DNA from: CAYMUB01 sp964393545
GTDB lineage: Bacteria; Patescibacteriota; Microgenomatia; Daviesbacterales; UBA10151
DNA: 7,535 bases
Direction: 5' to 3'
Assembly (NCBI GenBank): GCA_964393545.1
Contig: CAYMUB010000002.1
Location: forward strand, 1-7,535
Positions 4,435-7,535 of this stretch are shown piece by piece. Both the position numbers and the translations under genes were made by a program. The notes beneath the pieces were generated by a model. It did not search any database and had not been told where the DNA came from. It worked only from the letters and a program-made list of their open reading frames with translations. Numbering within the stretch: the stretch's first letter is position 1; each line of letters begins with the position of its first letter.

Positions 4435-5715
4435 TTAGTTACTCAAAAATCCTTGTTCTTGGGCAGCGATGAAAGCTAGAGTTCTGATAGTTGGGCTAAT
4501 TGCAGTTTTTACCACCTCTATATTCTTGCTTCTTTCCAGTAAAAACAACTTTCTTCTTGATAATTTTGAACCCATATCTGAAATTCCTGGATTTACTTTC
4601 CAGACACGGGTTCCTCCAAAAATTTCTACCATTCTTTCTACTGCCTGCTTTCTAAATTGTTGATCTTTACCCTCACCACTTTTTTCTATCAATGCTTCCA
4701 TTTCTTTAAAAATATCTTTCATTGCCTCTTTGACCCTTTGTTTTTCTCCTTCTGGATCATTCCAAATGTCATAATCTAAACCATGTAACGCTCCAAACAC
4801 CGTCACTAATGGACCTGCTGGTTTTTGGTCTTGCGGAATATCATTATCAACCTCTCTTAGTTTTATTGATGCTACTGCATTTCTTAAAATAGTCCGCTGA
4901 TTTCTTGCAAAGGCAGCAATGGGATGAAAAATAATATTATTTGAGATTGCCATCTCCCAAGGTTTATAAACATGCATACCTTCTTCAGTATCACGGAGAA
5001 GTTGGGGAGCAGTTGCAAATAAACGGATGTTGTTAATAGCCCCCAAAGCTCCGGCTGTTTGAAATATTTTATTGATAAATCTTCTTCTGGTAGAGAGCCG
5101 GGGATTTGAAGCTTCTTGTAAAAAGTTTATTCCTCCGGCAACACCCATCCCAAAAGAAAACATAAACTCTGCCATATCTTTATATGCTAACCAGTTATTC
5201 TCTAGGTCACTTTTGGCAACTTGTATATTCTGGTCTTCAATATCCCAATCTCCAGGAAATTCCCAGTAACGCAAAACTGCTTCATGTGCTAGATCCAGAT
5301 GCGTAGGATAGTTATCATGGTTTTTGGAATATAGCTTATGTCCAACAATAGATCCCATGGGTATATCTGCATCTACAATAAAGAATCCTTCATTATCAGT
5401 CCGTGTGTTAAAGGGATCACCTGGAAAACTAAACATATCTCCTGTAGTAAACGCAAAAGGAGGACGATCAAATAATGGGTCATAGTCTCTGCTATCAATT
5501 AAAACTAAGCTGGGGTTTAATCTTCTTAAAGCATCAATGGTTGATTTTGGCCAGATACGGAAACCCGGATACTTTTTATTATCCTTGTATTGTTGTTCAA
5601 ATTTTTTATATGCTTTTGACCCTTCAGACCCCACCAGGTGAAAACCAAATATTGGGATTATTTTTTTAAAAGCCTGAACTGTCTCCTTTGGGGGAACTGC
5701 TTGAACTTCAGTCAT
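4435..5715 (-). CDS. Large orphan protein of unknown function (about 426 aa)
   Basis: I do not recognise the family. Numbered from the ATG at 5715, about 1-180 is a mixed region rich in aromatic residues, Asp and Pro ('IDSRDYDPLFDRPPFAFTTGDMFSFPGDPF'). About 181-200 is a hydrophobic Gly-rich stretch ('FMFSFGMGVAGGINFL'). It is followed by 'STRRRFINKIFQTAGALGA' (208-226), which resembles a twin-arginine motif but is internal. 'LVTVFGALHG' (303-312) is a strand-plus-His motif faintly like the TraB/GumN 'GxxH' element, and about 324-345 is a charged helix. Start choice: ATG 5715 has an extended -10 (TGC-TAATAT, 5723-5731) 7 nt upstream, as for other leaderless genes here. A GTG at 5784 would add 23 residues but lacks an SD. 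It converges on tRNA-Lys and lies head to head with a gene remnant. Confidence 0.7.
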   Translation of the reverse strand: MTEVQAVPPKETVQAFKKIIPIFGFHLVGSEGSKAYKKFEQQYKDNKKYPGFRIWPKSTIDALRRLNPSLVLIDSRDYDPLFDRPPFAFTTGDMFSFPGDPFNTRTDNEGFFIVDADIPMGSIVGHKLYSKNHDNYPTHLDLAHEAVLRYWEFPGDWDIEDQNIQVAKSDLENNWLAYKDMAEFMFSFGMGVAGGINFLQEASNPRLSTRRRFINKIFQTAGALGAINNIRLFATAPQLLRDTEEGMHVYKPWEMAISNNIIFHPIAAFARNQRTILRNAVASIKLREVDNDIPQDQKPAGPLVTVFGALHGLDYDIWNDPEGEKQRVKEAMKDIFKEMEALIEKSGEGKDQQFRKQAVERMVEIFGGTRVWKVNPGISDMGSKLSRRKLFLLERSKNIEVVKTAISPTIRTLAFIAAQEQGFLSN

Positions 5716-5722
5716 ATACCTT

Positions 5723-5731
5723 ATATTAGCA
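5723..5731 (-). promoter_or_regulatory. Extended -10 promoter for the large orphan gene
   Basis: On the minus strand, TGC plus TAATAT ends 7 nt before ATG 5715, placing the predicted start site at or within a base of the ATG. The same TGC-plus-hexamer form precedes the 63-aa gene. AAGG at 5719-5722 is too close (3 nt) to be a good SD. Confidence 0.4.
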
Positions 5732-5818
5732 AACTCAGGTAAATTTCGCTTTAAAAAATACCCCTGCCTCTTTTTTACTATCACCTACTTTCATATTAAA
5801 AAACTTGCTGATATTAAT

Positions 5819-5977
5819 ATGTTAGGACAAAATGCAGCCTTGATAGAAGTTACAGCCACAGGAACTTTGCAAAAAAGAATTTACCTTAAAAATAGTGGGT
5901 ATTTATACATGATTGTTAATAATACAAGCTCTCAAGATTTTGATAAATTTGCTTCCAGCTTTAAATTTACTCAGTAA
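5819..5977 (+). pseudogene. C-terminal remnant (52 aa) of a probable surface or lipoprotein gene
   Basis: The frame from ATG 5819 to TAA 5975-5977 reads MLGQNAALIEVTATGTLQ, KRIYLKNSGYLYMIVNNT, then SSQDFDKFASSFKFTQ. The pattern 'R-I-Y-x(5)-Y-x-Y-M-I-V ... DFDKF-x-SSFKF' is the typical last two strands and final helix of PsbP/DUF1795-like lipoproteins, whose full length is usually 150-250 aa. Nothing upstream encodes the rest: the frame is open back to 5705, but that sequence overlaps the orphan gene on the other strand and does not look like this fold. There is no SD. I read it as the surviving 3' end of a gene cut off at about 5820, possibly when the minus-strand orphan was inserted. An intact 52-aa gene is less likely. 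Confidence 0.55.
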
Positions 5978-6118
5978 GCAGTCTTTGACAACTTAGTTAA
6001 TTTGTAAGAAAAATATAGCAATGCCCAAAAATTTTAAGCAACAATCAGACCTGGATTAATTTTATATACCAGGGGAATTATCAAAATCCCTGGCAATCTA
6101 ACTTCTTAATGAACTGAA
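5978..6118. other. Intergenic stretch with a CCAGGG/CCCTGG hairpin
   Basis: This 141-nt gap is AT-rich and non-coding as far as I can see. It contains one inverted repeat, CCAGGGG (6069-6075) and TCCCTGG (6087-6093), with an 11-nt loop. There is no T-run after it on either strand, so it is not a convincing intrinsic terminator. It could be a remnant of the broken genes on either side. Confidence 0.4.
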
Positions 6119-6391
6119 ATGATAACAGCTCCAGATGCCTGCCGTGAAATGTGTCATCAGGAAGCAAATTTTGATAAATGCAGTTCAGGCGGACAAGTTG
6201 ATGATCCTTCCCGTACAGAGGTTTTGCAAAAAGCTAAGGCAACTTTAGGATGTGACTCCCCTGATTCCTGCCGTTCTCTTTGCCAGGAAGAAGGAAACCG
6301 CCAAAAATGCTCTGAGTTTGCTAAAGATTCTGGTCTCCGTGGCGGTGAAAAAAGGGTTGGGCCAGGAGTAAATGTCACGGTAGTATACTGA
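6119..6391 (+). CDS. Cys-rich two-module protein (90 aa), possibly truncated
   Basis: Two copies of a Cys module are visible: 'APDACREMCHQEANFDKC' (4-21) and 'LGCDSPDSCRSLCQEEGN' continuing 'RQKCSEFAKDSGL' (43-73). The pattern is (LGC)-x-SPxxC-x3-C-x7-KC-xxFAKxxGL. Repeats of this kind occur, in my recollection, in secreted or membrane-anchored CPR proteins with several modules and a signal peptide. Here the first module lacks its leading 'LGC' and there is no signal peptide. The ATG follows an in-frame TGA by six bases and has no SD, so the 5' half of the gene seems to be missing. The last 16 residues (GGEKRVGPGVNVTVVY) do not fit the module. It ends 4 nt from the stop of the opposing 216-aa gene. 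Function unknown; the cysteines could form disulfides or bind metal. Confidence 0.55.
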   Translation: MITAPDACREMCHQEANFDKCSSGGQVDDPSRTEVLQKAKATLGCDSPDSCRSLCQEEGNRQKCSEFAKDSGLRGGEKRVGPGVNVTVVY

Positions 6392-6395
6392 GTTC

Positions 6396-7046
6396 TTAAT
6401 ATTTTCTCTCATCAATAGCTATTTGTCCTAATAATCCTATTATGCCATTTCTACCTGCAGTAGTTGAGTAAACAGGACACCTCTCATCTGTAGCGGGAAA
6501 AAGTACGTAAACCCCTGGCCCCATATAACAAAAGGAAGTATCATCTCTTCCGATATTAAATCTTCTGGTAATTTGTCCAAATTCCAAAGTCTCCACTCTA
6601 TCATCATTTATTCTAAATTTTCTAATTCTCAACAGAGTTTCCTGAGGATTATTATGACAGATTATAGAATAATAATCTCTCCCTCTGTTAAGAAATGTTT
6701 CTATAGTATGTTCTGTATCAATTTTCAGTATGCCTGATAAGGCTACTTTTGCAGTATCTAAAAGTTCTTGTACTGTATAACAGACTTGTTCTTGGTTAAG
6801 ATTAGTATCATTTGCTGGTACATATAATTCCTGTTCAAACCGTTTAGGAAATCCTATTTCTCGCTGTTCTTTAAAAATTTCCTCTGCCTCCCTTACAGCA
6901 TCAGCCTCAGCATCAGGGAGTAAAGGATGATACCCTTGCTGTTTTAGCCTGTCTCCTTCTAAATATGCTGCAATTTCTTTATGTAATTCAGGATATCGCT
7001 CATTTGCCATTGAGGAATTATACTCTATATGAAAGCTTATTTCCAC
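6396..7046 (-). CDS. Orphan protein of unknown function (216 aa)
   Basis: I do not recognise the family. About residues 17-70 are helical and acidic ('ELHKEIAAYLEGDRLKQQ', 'EADAVREAEEIFKEQREI'). About 86-135 form further helices ('NQEQVCYTVQELLDTAKVALSGILKID'). About 140-216 look beta-rich ('LLRIRKFRINDDRVETLEFGQI', 'GPGVYVLFPATDERCPVY') with several Cys but no obvious active-site signature. There is no signal peptide or membrane segment. Start: GTG at 7046 is supported by GGAG (7055-7058) with 8-nt spacing. The internal ATG at 7010 (residue 13) lacks an SD. It lies 61 nt downstream of the LysM gene on the same strand and may be cotranscribed. It meets the Cys-rich ORF tail to tail. Confidence 0.75.
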   Translation of the reverse strand: MEISFHIEYNSSMANERYPELHKEIAAYLEGDRLKQQGYHPLLPDAEADAVREAEEIFKEQREIGFPKRFEQELYVPANDTNLNQEQVCYTVQELLDTAKVALSGILKIDTEHTIETFLNRGRDYYSIICHNNPQETLLRIRKFRINDDRVETLEFGQITRRFNIGRDDTSFCYMGPGVYVLFPATDERCPVYSTTAGRNGIIGLLGQIAIDERKY

Positions 7047-7056
7047 TAAACTATCT

Positions 7057-7071
7057 CCGGATTTTACCCGG
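7057..7071 (-). promoter_or_regulatory. Small hairpin covering the SD of the 216-aa gene
   Basis: On the minus strand CCGGGT-AAA-ATCCGG can fold into a 6-bp stem (one G-T pair) with a triloop. Its 3' arm includes the first two bases of the GGAG SD at 7055-7058. Folding could reduce initiation at the GTG start. The stem is short, so this is a suggestion only. Confidence 0.3.
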
Positions 7072-7107
7072 TGATGATCAAACCCTTTTTTATTAAATAA
7101 GCTTTAA

Positions 7108-7535
7108 TTATGGACAGCTAATCACTAATTTATCTCCTGGATGAATCGCACTTTTACTGTACCCTAGAGCAGATTGAATATCTAAAAAGTATCGGCCGTT
7201 TCCACAGGCTCTTTCAGAAATCTTCCAAAAACTATCTCCTTCTTGCACAGTTACTTCAACTTTTCCATTAGTATCAGCTAGTGTTTTCACTTTCTTTACC
7301 ATGACAGCTGGTTTTGAAGAGGCGGAGGCTACTGGACTGGCATTTACTTTGCTACTCTCTATAACACTTGGGTTGGGAGAGACCAGGTCAGCAATCTGAC
7401 TTTTCTCTTTATCTTTGGAACCATTGCTCATTAAATATATCCCACCTCCCACTGCGAGTAAAACAATTGCCAAACCAATCCAAACTCTGGATTTATTAAG
7501 TAAAGAATCAACTTCTAAATTAAGATCCTTATTAG
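7108..7535 (-). CDS. Membrane-anchored LysM-domain protein (partial, 5' end outside window)
   Basis: The frame is open to the right window edge, so the N-terminus is missing; the visible part is about 141 residues. It has a cytoplasmic start ('DLNLEVDSLLNKS'), then one transmembrane helix ('RVWIGLAIVLLAVGGGIYLM'). A Ser/Pro/Ala/Val-rich linker (about 45 residues) leads to a C-terminal LysM domain: 'VEVTVQEGDSFWKISERACG' followed by 'NGRYFLDIQSALGYSKSAIHPGDKLVISCP'. LysM binds N-acetylglucosamine-containing glycans such as peptidoglycan. The hallmark 'V..GDS.W.I' start and 'I.PGdkL.I' end are present. The TTG at 7473 lies inside the transmembrane helix and is not the start. Two Cys, one in the LysM and one near the end, may form a disulfide. 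It probably tethers the membrane to the cell wall; no enzymatic domain is visible. Confidence 0.85.
   Translation of the reverse strand, partial: NKDLNLEVDSLLNKSRVWIGLAIVLLAVGGGIYLMSNGSKDKEKSQIADLVSPNPSVIESSKVNASPVASASSKPAVMVKKVKTLADTNGKVEVTVQEGDSFWKISERACGNGRYFLDIQSALGYSKSAIHPGDKLVISCP

Noticed and set aside
6069..6093. Rho-independent terminator at the CCAGGG/CCCTGG hairpin
   Set aside because: No T-run follows on the plus strand and no convincing one on the minus strand.
6157..6378. 73-aa minus-strand ORF opposite the Cys-rich gene
   Set aside because: The plus strand carries a repeated Cys module; the minus frame shows no family pattern.
1..7535. Alternative code with TGA read as an amino acid
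   Set aside because: TGA ends the antitoxin, the orphan gene and the Cys-rich ORF at sensible places, so standard bacterial code applies.
1..7535. CRISPR array or insertion sequence
   Set aside because: No short regularly spaced repeats, no transposase and no terminal inverted repeats are visible.

Overview
This is an AT-rich bacterial window with short, tightly packed genes. TGA acts as an ordinary stop in several genes. The tRNA gene encodes no CCA end. Many starts lack a Shine-Dalgarno (SD) sequence but have a -10-like box only 6-13 nt upstream. The Cys-rich module, the membrane-anchored LysM protein and the many small orphan proteins fit a Patescibacteria (CPR) genome, perhaps Microgenomates-like. 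That assignment is an inference from gene style, not from a marker gene.

Left part (1-2900): a small XRE-type regulator faces a 63-aa helical orphan tail to tail. On the minus strand, a previously hidden 48-aa reading frame (941-1087) overlaps and probably couples to a single-HKD phospholipase D-like protein. A 331-aa-class orphan (start chosen at 1234) runs on the plus strand and ends in a hairpin plus T-run. It lies between two direct copies (976-1088 and 2228-2340) of a 113-bp block that is about 89% identical. The block is coding on the minus strand: copy A is the body of the 48-aa gene. Copy B is a decayed copy lying in frame just after the stop of a 166-aa orphan (2355-2855).

Middle (2930-4424): a type II toxin-antitoxin pair (Phd/YefM-like antitoxin, RelE/YoeB-like toxin) is followed with no gap by an EamA/DMT-family membrane transporter, then by tRNA-Lys(CUU). 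The promoter of this unit carries two TGTACA palindromes 12 bp apart centre to centre, the layout known for the E. coli yefM-yoeB operator, so autorepression is very likely.

Right part (4435-7535): two large minus-strand orphans (about 426 and 216 aa) alternate with two plus-strand pieces that look like remnants of larger surface or lipoprotein genes: a 52-aa C-terminal fragment and a two-module Cys-rich ORF without a clear start signal. The window ends inside a minus-strand gene for a membrane-anchored LysM protein.

Overall this looks like an accessory region of gene gain and decay. The most distinctive items are the duplicated coding module around the orphan gene and the toxin-antitoxin-transporter operon with its textbook operator.
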